From: Flavobacteriaceae bacterium MAR_2010_72
GTDB taxonomy: Bacteria; Bacteroidota; Bacteroidia; Flavobacteriales; Flavobacteriaceae
Reading direction: 5' to 3'
NCBI GenBank assembly: GCA_003550275.1
Contig: QXCW01000002.1
Span: 1,736,001 to 1,800,000 of the forward strand
DNA: 64,000 bases
Positions within the stretch are counted from its first letter, which is position 1. Each line of letters starts with the position of its first letter. Both the position numbers and the translations under genes were made by a program. The notes beneath the pieces are model-generated. The model was not told the origin of the DNA and searched no databases. It saw nothing but the letters and a program-made list of their open reading frames with translations. Positions 42,857-53,535 of the stretch are shown piece by piece.

Positions 42857-43111
42857 GACAATGATTTTATGAGTTATATAGTAACTTTTAGACAAGCAAG
42901 AAAGTCAAATTTAGATTCTTGCTTTACAAGCTTAAATTGGCTATAAATGCAACATAAAAAGCCAATAGTGTAGTTCATCTTAAATTTACGATTTTTTTTG
43001 TAAAATGGCTAATAATCGCTTGATAACAAATGGCTTGTACCTCACTATATCCTAAAACTAAAATTCACTAAAAAAATCATATCTTTAAGATTCATTTTAA
43101 GCTAAAATTTC

Positions 43112-44068
43112 ATGCCATCCATAAAGTCTCATCTATTCATATCCTGTCTGCTCTTTGTACTCTGTTTTGGTTGTAATGAGGTTAATCCTAAAGGCGAAAA
43201 AGAAGTGCGTGAGTTTGTAAAACAATGGAACGATGACCATACGCCAATAAAATCCCCTTACCTAGAACGTGACTATATGGATGTGGTAACCTATTACGGA
43301 AAGGAGCGCACCAAATCCCAAGTGCAGGCCGATAAGAATTTGCTGTTTCAACAATTTCCAGATTATACACAGTCTATTTTAAATGACCAAATAGTCGTCA
43401 CGAAAGAGAATGGAAGCTTTTTAGTCACATTTACCAAACACGTCACCTACAACGGTATAGAAGCTGATTACCCTTCGTATCTTACGGTCATCATTAAAAA
43501 TGGGGCTGTTAAAATACTTCGAGAAGGTGTTTCTAAAACTGCTAATACAGATGCACCTATTTTTCCGAGTGCTCGCGAAGGCACTACTAACATCTCTGGT
43601 AACAGGCAAATATTTGGAGATTTTAATGGTGACGGTCTATCGGACTATGCATCGGTGATCTCTCCAGTTATAAGCTCTACTAAACAAACGGATGTACAAA
43701 ACAGTGATGCTGTACAATGTGAAGGCGGATGCAACAGTGTCATCCTATTTAGTAATAATGCTCTGGAAGCCATTACCATTAATGGTGCCTACCAATCACA
43801 GTTAGAAAACCTTAAAGACCTCAATAGCGATGGCGCAGACGAGGTTGGTTTTTGGGATATAAAACCCACCACCAAAAGCCTCTATGTTTTTGACGCATTA
43901 CATAATAAGTTGCTTTGTGAACCTATTGTGATTAATACAGCCGCCCATAAAAACCTAAACCTCATTGATGTTTTTAAAAAAACAGGGCCCAATAAAATTA
44001 CTGTAACACGCAGTGCTCAAGTGAATGGGAAATGGATCTTACAAAGTGAGGTGATTGTGTTAGACTAA
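43112..44068 (+). CDS. Lipoprotein with FG-GAP/EF-hand-like calcium motifs
   Basis: The product has 318 residues with a lipoprotein signal (ISCLLFVLCFGCNEVN). The segments FGDFNGDGLSDYASV and LKDLNSDGADEVGFWD are typical FG-GAP/dockerin-like Ca2+-binding loops (DxNxDGxxD). The N-terminal 150 residues look like an NTF2-like or DUF domain. No enzyme function seen. Confidence 0.78.
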   Translation: MPSIKSHLFISCLLFVLCFGCNEVNPKGEKEVREFVKQWNDDHTPIKSPYLERDYMDVVTYYGKERTKSQVQADKNLLFQQFPDYTQSILNDQIVVTKENGSFLVTFTKHVTYNGIEADYPSYLTVIIKNGAVKILREGVSKTANTDAPIFPSAREGTTNISGNRQIFGDFNGDGLSDYASVISPVISSTKQTDVQNSDAVQCEGGCNSVILFSNNALEAITINGAYQSQLENLKDLNSDGADEVGFWDIKPTTKSLYVFDALHNKLLCEPIVINTAAHKNLNLIDVFKKTGPNKITVTRSAQVNGKWILQSEVIVLD

Positions 44069-44206
44069 TGTGTTTACTGAAATGTTAATGAAACCGCTAG
44101 TAGTGGAGCGAGCAAACACTTTTTTTGCGACTCACCTATGATGAGCGGAGTCGAACCATAGGAGGGAAGCATAATGTATGTAGAATGGTTAACTATGGTA
44201 AATTAT

Positions 44207-46564
44207 CTATGGCGTTTCGTTATTTATAGTCGTTAAGTCTGTTCCGCAAATTCGACAATAATTAGAGTCATTCAATATGTCTTCCGACTTGCATTTCGGA
44301 CAATATACGCCATCTTTTTTCTTTTCCTTTGCCGCTTTAGCAACACCTGCAGCCACCAAACCCGTGGGAACCGCAATTACTCCATAACCCAAAATCATGA
44401 TCATCATGGCTATAAACTGACCGATGGGAGTGCCTGGTGAAATATCGCCATAGCCCACCGTCGTTAAAGTAACCACCGCCCAGTAAATACCACGTGGAAT
44501 ACTGTTATATCCGTGTTCGGGACCTTCAATTACAAACATCACTGATCCCATAATGGTACACACGATCATAACGAAAAAAAGAAATACAAATATTTTGTTG
44601 GCATTGGCTTTAATTCCTTTTGCTAGGACATCTGCTTCAAGAAGGAAGCGCACCAATTTTAAAACCCTGAAAATCCGAAGTAATCGTAATAAACGAATAA
44701 CACCCAGAGAAAAGGTATTTACAAAAATTAATTCCAAAAACAACGGTAAAATGGCCAACAAATCAATAATACCAAAGGTACTAAACACATACTTTTTTGG
44801 TTTAATTGAAGTCCATATACGAAGTATATATTCAACGGAAAAAATTACGGTTATAATTAATTCAAAAGTAAAAAGTACGCCATTCCAGAATGGAGAAACG
44901 CCTACGCTTTGAATGATTACCATGGCAACCGACAATATGATGAGCGTAAAAATAATGACGTCGAACAATATCCCTTCAAGATTATTGGTTTCAAAGATGA
45001 CATTACGCACATAATTCTTTAGATCAATGTAGTCTTTGTTTTCTTTCAACTTGACCCCTTCAGGGTTACGGATAATTCGTATTACGCTGCGCAACCTACT
45101 TCCAAATCGCCTACTGTCGCGACCAATGATAGGTTTAACATCAAGCGCTTTCGTGGCTTTCAAAAAGAACCTCTTTATTCCTTTTTTTAATTCCAAATAA
45201 TACGGATGATGCGTAATAGGGTAAAGTATTTTGTATTTATAGAATACTGTTAGCCTGATTATCATTCGATTTACAAAATTGGGGGAAACATCAGAAGACT
45301 CAACTAAAAGTTTTTCGGGTGTTTCAGGTAGCACGTCTAAATTACGATCATAGGCCTTTGAAATACTATTAAGTATTAGTCCAACCGTCATAAAAAGGCC
45401 CGTGGCAATAATTATGAATAGAAGGATTCCCGAATCAAAACGATCGGTTTGAAAGCTTATAGGAATAGCGTAAAACAATAAAACAGTGATTAGTCCTCTT
45501 GGTGCAATCCACACTTGTGGTGAAATATCTTTGCCAATAAAAATACGAAGCAGGAGAAAGCGAATTATAAATATGGAAGCTATCAGCGCAAGGCTTACTT
45601 TTAAAACTTCAAAGCTAAACAGACTTGAGATCATGATGCTGGCTCCAAAAATCACAAAGAAAAACGTTCGCACAATGAATGCTGTTTCTGCCGTGAGGTT
45701 ATGTAAACCATGTTCCATCTGTTTAAATTTCTCCGGATTCAACATTCGTTTAAAGGGACCCCTAAACAAAAGCGACGAGTTACTTACCGCCAGACCAAAA
45801 ATCAATATGATGATCAAGGGCGAGAGATGGAATTTTTTAGCAATGGAATAGAGTAGAAAAAGAACAGAAATCAGCACAAAAAGTTTGGCTCCTGAATTGA
45901 TTTTTTGAAATACAATAAGTATCACATAACTTGATATTAACGCTATGACTAGGGTTACAAAAAGGTTGATTATAAAAGTTCCCGTTGGATTACCCGTTGA
46001 AAGACCGGCCGAAGCAGCCGCTTCATTTTCGAAATAACCAATAAGAAAATAAAATAGCATAATACCAATAATGTCAGAAAAGGTACTCTCATAAATATGA
46101 AATTCACGTTTCTCATCCTTAAGGTTGCTAACACTGGGAATGATAATAGCACTGGAAAGAATAGATAAGGGTGTAGCATAAAGCAATGCCTGAGCCCAAC
46201 TCATACCAGGAACCATATAAAAAAGGATGATTCCAGCGACTAAAAAAGAAGCAAATAGGCCTACTGTTGCAATAAAAAAGGAGCTAATGATGGTACCAAT
46301 CTTATCTCTTCTTAACTTCAAGTCCAATGCCGCTTCCAATACGATCATAATCAATCCGAGTATACCCAACACTTCAAGCACGGAAAAGAAATTAGGGGTC
46401 GCAATACCAAAGTACTGCAGCAAATACTGAAGTCCAACACCCAGACCAATAAGCAGTAATACCGAAGGTACATTAGTGCGTTTTGAAAAGGCAACAAAAA
46501 AGAAGGAGATGAGTACTATTACCGAAGCGGCAATAATTAAGGTATAAGCGTCAAACTGTTCCAT
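44207..46564 (-). CDS. CPA-type Na+/H+ antiporter fused to a voltage-gated K+ channel and zinc ribbon
   Basis: The product has 785 residues in one uninterrupted frame. Residues 1-400 form a cation:proton antiporter with about twelve membrane segments. The usual Asn-Asp pair of CPA1 proteins appears as Ser-Asp in YESTFSDIIGIMLFY. A linker of about 120 residues follows. From about 530 come six further segments of an Ion_trans channel: an S4-like helix with regular Arg/Lys (VIRLLRLLRIFRVLKLVRFL) and the K+ filter TTVGYGD at 701-707. The end holds a zinc ribbon (CPKC ... CRIC). This suggests K+ conductance and Na+(K+)/H+ exchange coupled in one polypeptide. Each half is intact, so a chance frameshift fusion is unlikely. 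Confidence 0.9.
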   Translation of the reverse strand: MEQFDAYTLIIAASVIVLISFFFVAFSKRTNVPSVLLLIGLGVGLQYLLQYFGIATPNFFSVLEVLGILGLIMIVLEAALDLKLRRDKIGTIISSFFIATVGLFASFLVAGIILFYMVPGMSWAQALLYATPLSILSSAIIIPSVSNLKDEKREFHIYESTFSDIIGIMLFYFLIGYFENEAAASAGLSTGNPTGTFIINLFVTLVIALISSYVILIVFQKINSGAKLFVLISVLFLLYSIAKKFHLSPLIIILIFGLAVSNSSLLFRGPFKRMLNPEKFKQMEHGLHNLTAETAFIVRTFFFVIFGASIMISSLFSFEVLKVSLALIASIFIIRFLLLRIFIGKDISPQVWIAPRGLITVLLFYAIPISFQTDRFDSGILLFIIIATGLFMTVGLILNSISKAYDRNLDVLPETPEKLLVESSDVSPNFVNRMIIRLTVFYKYKILYPITHHPYYLELKKGIKRFFLKATKALDVKPIIGRDSRRFGSRLRSVIRIIRNPEGVKLKENKDYIDLKNYVRNVIFETNNLEGILFDVIIFTLIILSVAMVIIQSVGVSPFWNGVLFTFELIITVIFSVEYILRIWTSIKPKKYVFSTFGIIDLLAILPLFLELIFVNTFSLGVIRLLRLLRIFRVLKLVRFLLEADVLAKGIKANANKIFVFLFFVMIVCTIMGSVMFVIEGPEHGYNSIPRGIYWAVVTLTTVGYGDISPGTPIGQFIAMMIMILGYGVIAVPTGLVAAGVAKAAKEKKKDGVYCPKCKSEDILNDSNYCRICGTDLTTINNETP

Positions 46565-47100
46565 AGACTTGTGTTCTTAGACGATTGCTTTAATTCAATT
46601 TACCTTAAAAATAAAAAGAAATTGTAATTCACCGTTCATGGTAATAAAGGTAGTTTAAATTTGGATACTTGGTAATAGTTAGAACTTTTAGTTATTTATA
46701 CTATAGACTTCATTATATTTTATCGAATACGCGATTTTTAAAACAGCGCAAAAGGTTAAGCTTTTATTTAGGCGTTGGCAAGCGATCAAAAGTTTCTGGG
46801 GAATATTTTACACAGTGTAGACTTATAGCAACGCTTCTAAATTATTATAATGAATCCACAATTAACTGCAACTATGTAAAATAGCACTAATATGGTACTA
46901 TTCGCTAATTGCTGTAAAATGCTCTATAATGTTCTGCGTTATGTAACTTGAGCTTTGGTTAAAAGCGAAAGTTTAATACATTATTTTCTTTATTTTTTTC
47001 TTCTATAAATTTTCTCTAGGATGTTAATGGAACACTCTTTTTACGAAGCGACGATAGGAGCGTAGTGGAATGTGTGTGAAATGGTTTTAATAGCTAAATT
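46565..47100. other. Gene-free region with decayed repeat
   Basis: About 535 bp. A block near 46760-46885 (TTTATTTAGGCGTTGGCAAG, then ATTTTACACAGTGTAGAC and CTATGTAAAATAGC) resembles the repeat material at 56060-56390. No convincing gene. Confidence 0.5.
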
Positions 47101-48096
47101 CTAATTCTTTTTCTTGCCTGCAAACGGATCTATTGAAATACCAACTTTAAAATAGCCAGTTGCATCTTGGTTGTTCTCATAGATAAAATCGCTTGTAGGT
47201 TTTGCTTTTTCTGTTAGTCGATTACTGATGAAGTTTTGAATTCCACCTTGGAATGTTCCTATAAGGTAATCACTAAAACGGTGTTCGTATATGATTCCAG
47301 ATTTTATCTCCAACTGACTGTATTCAAATGTTTCTGCAAAGCTTGGATTATCAACATTCACATAAAAACCAGTACTTCCAAAGCTAGAACCAATAGAAAA
47401 ACGGCCGTTTTCGCCGACTGGTCGTCTAACTAGCAAACGTTGTGGCAGAATAAAATCTACTTCCCATTTTGAGTTTTTAAACCTATGGTTGTATGAGAAT
47501 GTTGGAAAAAATGGTATTTGTGCAGTTGGATCTACAAATATTATTGCACCTAATGTCATTGTTGTACGTTCTGTTCTCTTCATTATAAAAGATAAACCAA
47601 CCAATCCTTTTACACGCTCAAAACCTTTGTCATTCCCATCTATAATTAATGAAGCATTATAAATAACTGGCTTTTTAAATAATGAAGAAAAATAGGTTGA
47701 GCTGATTGCTGACGAAAAGTTATGGAAGTTTACAATTCCATTTTGTTCAAATACGGTAACTTCTGTAGTTTCAATATTATCAAATTCTAACTCATTGAAT
47801 TGATAATTAAGTGAACCTGTTAAACTCCATTTTCTTGTTCTGTATAAGGGAATATTTGCAGAAGCGTTAAAAGTTCGTTGTGCTTTTATTTCTCCTTCTT
47901 GAAAATCTTGCCCAAATAGTTCTGATTCAAAATTACGAGATAGACTTTGTCCATATTCAAAATTTAATGAGCGTGCGCTAGGATACTTTTCTTTAATACC
48001 AATGGTTGCTTTCTGTTGTAATGAGTCTGATGATTGTTGCGCTGTCGCAAATGCAAAAGAAAAAACAACTATTACTGTAATTAAATATTTATTCAT
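47101..48096 (-). CDS. DUF6268 family outer membrane beta-barrel protein
   Basis: The product has 331 residues with a signal peptide (LITVIVVFSFAFATAQ). The remainder alternates hydrophobic and polar residues in strands (NFEYGQSLSRNFESELFG, WSLTGSLNYQFNELEF, TTMTLGAIIFVDP, KWEVDFILPQRLLVR), as in DUF6268 barrels. It overlaps the MscS gene by 8 nt, so both are in one operon. Role unknown; perhaps an outer membrane partner in osmotic or envelope stress. Confidence 0.85.
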   Translation of the reverse strand: MNKYLITVIVVFSFAFATAQQSSDSLQQKATIGIKEKYPSARSLNFEYGQSLSRNFESELFGQDFQEGEIKAQRTFNASANIPLYRTRKWSLTGSLNYQFNELEFDNIETTEVTVFEQNGIVNFHNFSSAISSTYFSSLFKKPVIYNASLIIDGNDKGFERVKGLVGLSFIMKRTERTTMTLGAIIFVDPTAQIPFFPTFSYNHRFKNSKWEVDFILPQRLLVRRPVGENGRFSIGSSFGSTGFYVNVDNPSFAETFEYSQLEIKSGIIYEHRFSDYLIGTFQGGIQNFISNRLTEKAKPTSDFIYENNQDATGYFKVGISIDPFAGKKKN

Positions 48097-49225
48097 TAGG
48101 ATTGTTTTCTATAGTTGGTTGGAGTTTGCTTTTTAAAAAGTCTAATTGTTTTTCTTTAAAAACCATTGTTCTGTGTGGAAATGGAATAGAAATACCTTCT
48201 TTGTCAAAACGTTTTTTGATACTTTCAAGGAGGTCACATTTCATTACAAAAGAATCTGCAAAATTACTTGCCCAAGCCCATGCTCTTAAGGTTACCGAAG
48301 AATCATCTAAACTAATAACACGTACAATTACCTTTTTTACATTGTTATATTTATCTACTTCAGAACGATTATCTATAAGATTAGGATGGTTTTCGCATTC
48401 TTCTCGCATAATATGTTTAGCAAGATCGATATCACTATCATAAGAAATCCCAATTTCAATCCATTGGCAACACATGCGTTCGCCTAAATCATAATTGATT
48501 AATTTCTCTTTATTGATGATAGCATTAGGTATTACAATCATCTTATTTTCATAGTTTCTAATAATGGTATGTCGAAGTGTTATATCGGTAACAGTACCTA
48601 TCATGGATTCATCAACTTTTATAATATCTCCTAATTTGAAAGGCTTAAATGCAATGATGAAGAGTCCACCAACAAGATTTGAAAGCGCTTCTTGTGAAGC
48701 TACACCAGCAACAACAGCCAGAACTCCTGCGCCACCTAAAGCAGTAGCAGCAAAACTTCGCATAGATTCAAAAGCAATGAGTATTAGCAATCCTCCTATA
48801 AAGTACACACCAAAAATGGCGATATACCTTAAGAATTTATAGCTTGTTGTATCTTCATTATTTGCTGCTTTTTCTTTGATATTGCGTTTGAACCAAGTCT
48901 GAACTAACGATACTGCAACCAAAGTTACCACAGCAACAATACCCAAGTAAAATACTAAGTAGAAATTTTCTGTAAATACTTTATACTGTTCTTCATCTAT
49001 AAAAATAAAAGCAAGTGCCATAATGCCTAAAACAATCCAAAGTGCATTTAGAATTTTCTGTGTTAAGTGTATTGTTGAAGGTTCTTCGTTTGGGTGTTTC
49101 TTCCGTGAGCGTTTTTCTAGCCAATTATGAAATAGTTTGGTAAGAAAACGGAATAATAGTACAACACCAATTACGATGATTGCAAATATGATGGCCTGTT
49201 TATGTTTAATAAAAAAATCTGTCAT
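48089..49225 (-). CDS. MscS-family mechanosensitive channel
   Basis: The ATG at 49225 gives 378 residues. Four membrane segments precede the pore helix with the MscS signature GGAGVLAVVAGVASQEALSN and the beta domain start LGDIIKVDESMIGTVTDITL. The C-terminal domain has the usual alpha/beta ending (EGISIPFPHRTMVF). It acts as a tension-gated release valve in the inner membrane. It lies just downstream of the efflux operon. Confidence 0.93.
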   Translation of the reverse strand: MTDFFIKHKQAIIFAIIVIGVVLLFRFLTKLFHNWLEKRSRKKHPNEEPSTIHLTQKILNALWIVLGIMALAFIFIDEEQYKVFTENFYLVFYLGIVAVVTLVAVSLVQTWFKRNIKEKAANNEDTTSYKFLRYIAIFGVYFIGGLLILIAFESMRSFAATALGGAGVLAVVAGVASQEALSNLVGGLFIIAFKPFKLGDIIKVDESMIGTVTDITLRHTIIRNYENKMIVIPNAIINKEKLINYDLGERMCCQWIEIGISYDSDIDLAKHIMREECENHPNLIDNRSEVDKYNNVKKVIVRVISLDDSSVTLRAWAWASNFADSFVMKCDLLESIKKRFDKEGISIPFPHRTMVFKEKQLDFLKSKLQPTIENNPNE

Positions 49226-49310
49226 TTTAATGTTTTGAAATAATGGATTCACAAACCTTCCACTGAAGTAAGCTATTAATCCATGTGTGAAAGGCTTGGA
49301 ATCGCTGCTA

Positions 49311-52300
49311 TTAATGTGATGAATGCACTACTAATTTTGAAATTTCTTTTGCTTGTTGTTTGGCTACTTTTCTTTTGATGTCACCTTTCCAAATATCAAT
49401 AACGATATACATAACTGGAACGATGATAACTGTAAAGATTAATGAACTTGATAAGCCACCTATTAATACCATAGCCAATCCGTTTTTCCATTCTGCTCCA
49501 GCTCCAGCTGCAAACGCAATAGGAATCATTGCAATTACCATTGCTAGTGTAGTCATAAGGATTGGACGTAGTCTTGAAAGGCCTGCATTTACAACTGCTT
49601 CCACACTTTCCATTCCTTCTTTTTTGAATTGGTTTGCTGCGTCTACAATTAAAATGGCATTCTTTATAACCAACCCAACCAACATTATCAATCCTAAAAA
49701 TGTAAATACACCTAAACTTTCTTGAAATAATGCCAATATTAAAAAGGCACCAATCATTGCAGTAGGAACTGAAAACATAACTACTAGTGGATACGCATAA
49801 CTTTCATACAATGCTACCATAATTAAATACACTAATACAATAGACATTAATAAAGCCAATCCTAAACTAGCAAATGCTTCTGTCTGACTTTCTAAATCAC
49901 CACCCATTTCAAAGGTTACACCTTCTGGTAAGGTCATAGCTTCAATGGCAACCTGTACTTCAGCAGACACAGTTCCAACAGGACGACCAACTACTTGTGC
50001 ACCAACACTCACACTACTACGTTTGTTATCTCGTTGTAATCTTGAAGGTCCTGTAGATTGATCTACTGCTGCAAATTGTTGTAGTTCGATTAATTCGCCT
50101 GTTGTATTCAGAAAAGTTACTTTCTTAATATCATCTATATTTTGGCGGTCAAATTGATCTAGTTTCACATTAATATCATACTCATTTTCACCATCTCTAA
50201 ATTTATACTGTGTATTTCCAGCAAAAGCATTTTGCATCGTATTACCAACTGTACTCATGGTTAAATTTAAAGCAGCCATTTTATCTCTGTCAACTGTAAT
50301 AGCAACTTCTGGATTTCCACCTTTAGCAGACAATTCAACTTCACGTGTACTATTAACACTTTCGATGGTACGTTTAACTTCATCTGCAGTTTCCATTAAC
50401 ACATCTATATCACTTCCAGTCAACAAAACTTGAATAGGACCAGCAGTACTTCCACCAACCATACCTACAGCTGCTGTTTTAAATTTTACACCAGTAATGT
50501 TTTTTGTTAACTTGTTTTTAATATCTCTTGCAAATTGTTCTGAAGAAACGGTACGCTTATCAGGACTAATCATTTTTGCGTTTATTTGCGCCAAATTTGA
50601 TGAGTTTCCACCACCACCAGTACCTGTACCAACGGTTGAGAAAACAGAAGACACAATGTTGTCTTTCAATAATATAGACTCTACAGAAAGTGCTGCTAAG
50701 TTGGTTTCTTCAATAGTAGATTCTTTCGGAAGTTCTAATTCTACTATAAATTCACCATTATCTCCATTTTTCACAAATTCACTTCCTATAAAACCAAAAC
50801 CTAATAGTGATAATGAAGCAAATACTAAAAATAGTAAAGAAAAAGCTGTGATTCGTTTTCTTACTAAAGTCCATTCAAGTATGTTTTTATACACATTATT
50901 TACACCAGTTAAAAAGCTTTCAAAAGCAATTAATGGTTTGTGCATAATTTTCTTTTTATCCAATGTAATCACTTCAGAAAAACGAGAAGATAGGAGAGGT
51001 GTTAAGGTAAATGAAACCACTAATGATATTGCTGTAGCAAAAGCCACTACAACAGCAAATTGCTTTAATAAATCAGCAATTAACCCTGTTACAAAAGTAA
51101 TTGGCAAGAATACTGCAATTAACACTAATGTAATGGACATAACTGACAATCCGATTTTCTTCCAACTTTCCATGGCTGCTTCCATTCTAGATTTTCCTTT
51201 TTCCATTTCAGCGTGAATTTGTTCTAAAACCACAATACTATCATCAACTAAAATCCCAACAACTAATGACAACCCTAATAAGGTCATTAAATTCAAAGTA
51301 TAACCTAATTGATTCATGGCAATAAAAGTGGCAACAATAGACACAGGAATCGATACCATGACGATAATAGAATCTTTCCAACTACGTAAAAAGAATAGCA
51401 TAATAATAGCAACTAATCCTACAGCAAGCATCAAGTCAAAAATTACAGCATCTGCAGCTTCCAACGTAAATACAGAGCTATCTTGAGCAACAGCTATTTT
51501 TAAATTTTTATCTGCATATTCTGCTTCAATTTTTTTGATTTCTTTTTTAATATCATCTGCAACTTGTACTGTGTTTCCATCACTTTGTTTAGAAATTGTT
51601 AAGCCAATAGAACTTATCCCATCAATACGAGAAATAGTCGTTACTTCTTTGGTAGTGTCATAAACTTCTGCAATATCTTCAATTCTAACACTAGAACCAT
51701 TTCCTGTCGTAATTTCAAGACCTTTAATATCGTTTACATCTTTAAATTTACCAGATAATCTAACGGTTACTTGTTGCTTATCATTCTTAATATTTCCCGT
51801 TGGAAAATCAAGATTTGCAGCCGAAATAGCTTGTGTAACCTGCAAAATACTTAATCCGTAAGCTTTCAATTTATCTCTGTCAACATTCACGCGAATTTCA
51901 CGTTCATTTCCACCAATAACGGTTACTCTAGCAACACCTTCAATACGTGAAAGAGTTTCTTTAATATCGTTATCTACTAGATTATTAAACGCATTCGCAT
52001 CCATTTCCGAAGAAACTCCTAAACGCATAATTGGCATATCGTCAAATGAAAATTGATCAACACTTGGTTGGCTTACTTGATCTGGTAATTGTCCAACAAT
52101 GTTATTCACTTTTCGCTGCGCATCTTGTAAGGCTTTATCAACATCTGCGTTATAGGTTAACTCTACATTTACAATTGAAATTCCTTCTTGTGATGTAGAA
52201 GTAATACTTTTTACACCTTCAATGGCGCTTACAGCATCTTCAATATTCGTAGTTACTGAATTTTCAACTTCACTTGGTGAAGCACCTGGATACATCGTGC

Positions 52301-52442
52301 TAATTGATAATTGAGGCGATGTTATTTTAGGCAATAATTCATACCCTAATCCTGAATAACTAATTATTCCTAATAAGGCAATAATTGTAAAGACAACAAC
52401 GGCAAGCGTCGGTCTTTTTACTGATAATTCTGTTATAGTCAT
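49311..52442 (-). CDS. RND efflux transporter, inner membrane subunit
   Basis: The product has 1043 residues, the full length for AcrB/MexB-type pumps. TM1 begins ELSVKRPTLAVVVFTIIALLG. The TM4 proton relay is in LVVGILVDDSIVVLEQIHAE and the second repeat has LVGLVIKNAILIVDAANQF. Two large periplasmic loops are present. It lies 3 nt after the membrane fusion gene and is the third structural gene of the regulator-TolC-HlyD-RND operon. Substrates are hydrophobic compounds by analogy. Confidence 0.95.
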   Translation of the reverse strand: MTITELSVKRPTLAVVVFTIIALLGIISYSGLGYELLPKITSPQLSISTMYPGASPSEVENSVTTNIEDAVSAIEGVKSITSTSQEGISIVNVELTYNADVDKALQDAQRKVNNIVGQLPDQVSQPSVDQFSFDDMPIMRLGVSSEMDANAFNNLVDNDIKETLSRIEGVARVTVIGGNEREIRVNVDRDKLKAYGLSILQVTQAISAANLDFPTGNIKNDKQQVTVRLSGKFKDVNDIKGLEITTGNGSSVRIEDIAEVYDTTKEVTTISRIDGISSIGLTISKQSDGNTVQVADDIKKEIKKIEAEYADKNLKIAVAQDSSVFTLEAADAVIFDLMLAVGLVAIIMLFFLRSWKDSIIVMVSIPVSIVATFIAMNQLGYTLNLMTLLGLSLVVGILVDDSIVVLEQIHAEMEKGKSRMEAAMESWKKIGLSVMSITLVLIAVFLPITFVTGLIADLLKQFAVVVAFATAISLVVSFTLTPLLSSRFSEVITLDKKKIMHKPLIAFESFLTGVNNVYKNILEWTLVRKRITAFSLLFLVFASLSLLGFGFIGSEFVKNGDNGEFIVELELPKESTIEETNLAALSVESILLKDNIVSSVFSTVGTGTGGGGNSSNLAQINAKMISPDKRTVSSEQFARDIKNKLTKNITGVKFKTAAVGMVGGSTAGPIQVLLTGSDIDVLMETADEVKRTIESVNSTREVELSAKGGNPEVAITVDRDKMAALNLTMSTVGNTMQNAFAGNTQYKFRDGENEYDINVKLDQFDRQNIDDIKKVTFLNTTGELIELQQFAAVDQSTGPSRLQRDNKRSSVSVGAQVVGRPVGTVSAEVQVAIEAMTLPEGVTFEMGGDLESQTEAFASLGLALLMSIVLVYLIMVALYESYAYPLVVMFSVPTAMIGAFLILALFQESLGVFTFLGLIMLVGLVIKNAILIVDAANQFKKEGMESVEAVVNAGLSRLRPILMTTLAMVIAMIPIAFAAGAGAEWKNGLAMVLIGGLSSSLIFTVIIVPVMYIVIDIWKGDIKRKVAKQQAKEISKLVVHSSH

Positions 52443-52445
52443 CGT

Positions 52446-53510
52446 TTAGTTATTTGTGATTTTTACTTTAGTACCATTGGTTAGATTGATAATACCTTTG
52501 GTAACTACGTTTTCTCCATTTTGTAAACCTTCTAAAATGATGACATCACCATTAATGACAGCACCAACTTTTATTTTTTGAAGTGTCACTGTGCTATCTT
52601 TTACGATGTAAACTGCTGGGTTTTGAAGACTTCCTACAATCGCTTCACGCGGAATAACCATGGCTTCAGATTCATTAGTTTTTAATGCATCAAAATTTAC
52701 TTCAGCAAACAAACCAGCTCTTAATTGGTTTTCCTTTGTGTTTTCAACTTCAATAGTGACTTGAAACTTTCTAGACGCATCTGCTTTTACACTTATATTA
52801 CTCACTTTTCCAGTAAAAGTTTCTAATGGATACACATCCGTTTTTATAGATACTGCCTGATTTTCTTTAATTTTTGAAAGGTTATCTTCGGCCACATTTA
52901 CAATAATTTTTAATCGATCTACTTGAACAATTTCAGCAATTTGATTTCCTGGCATGACGAAACTCGTTTCCTCCACCAATAGTTTATTTACTACGCCATT
53001 AATAGGTGACTTAATCACTGTAAAGCTTAATTGTTGAGTTATTTGAGCAATGTTTGCCTTTGCATTTTCACGTTGAATTCGTACGTCTTCTAATGCACTT
53101 TGTGAAACTGCACCAACTTCTAATAAACGTTGGTAACGTTCTACATCTTTTTCCGCTTTCGAGTAAGCAGACTGAGCACCACTTAATTGTGAACTTAATG
53201 ACACCGCATCTACTTTTGCAATCACTTGACCTTTACGTATTTTTTGTCCTTCTTCAACTTTTAAATATTGAATACTACCTTGAGATTCAGCAACCAATGT
53301 TACTTCTTCCCATCCTGCAAATTCGCCTGTAGCAGTCAATCCGTTTGAGATTGTTTTATTTCCTACTATTGTAGTTTGTACGGGAATTGCAAATTCTTCA
53401 TGTACAGTTGAAGCCAGTTCAGCCATTTCTTTTTTGTTATTAAATAAGGTATAAGCTGTAAGTCCAACTAAGGCTATTACTACTATGAAGATGATATTTT
53501 TTGTTTTCAT
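52446..53510 (-). CDS. RND efflux periplasmic adaptor (membrane fusion protein)
   Basis: The ATG at 53510 starts a membrane anchor (NIIFIVVIALVGLTAYTLF), giving 354 residues. The lipoyl halves are in IQYLKVEEGQKIRKGQVIAKV and TVIKSPINGVVNKLLVEE, flanking a helical hairpin. The beta-barrel and membrane-proximal domains follow (IVNVAEDNLSKIKENQAVSI). It links the RND pump with the TolC protein encoded just upstream. Confidence 0.95.
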   Translation of the reverse strand: MKTKNIIFIVVIALVGLTAYTLFNNKKEMAELASTVHEEFAIPVQTTIVGNKTISNGLTATGEFAGWEEVTLVAESQGSIQYLKVEEGQKIRKGQVIAKVDAVSLSSQLSGAQSAYSKAEKDVERYQRLLEVGAVSQSALEDVRIQRENAKANIAQITQQLSFTVIKSPINGVVNKLLVEETSFVMPGNQIAEIVQVDRLKIIVNVAEDNLSKIKENQAVSIKTDVYPLETFTGKVSNISVKADASRKFQVTIEVENTKENQLRAGLFAEVNFDALKTNESEAMVIPREAIVGSLQNPAVYIVKDSTVTLQKIKVGAVINGDVIILEGLQNGENVVTKGIINLTNGTKVKITNN

Positions 53511-53535
53511 TATAATTAATTTATGCTGTTGATAA

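Noticed and set aside
46669-46884. A 71-codon frame in the space after the antiporter-channel gene
   Set aside because: It starts with TTG, lies over decayed repeat sequence and has no protein-like pattern.
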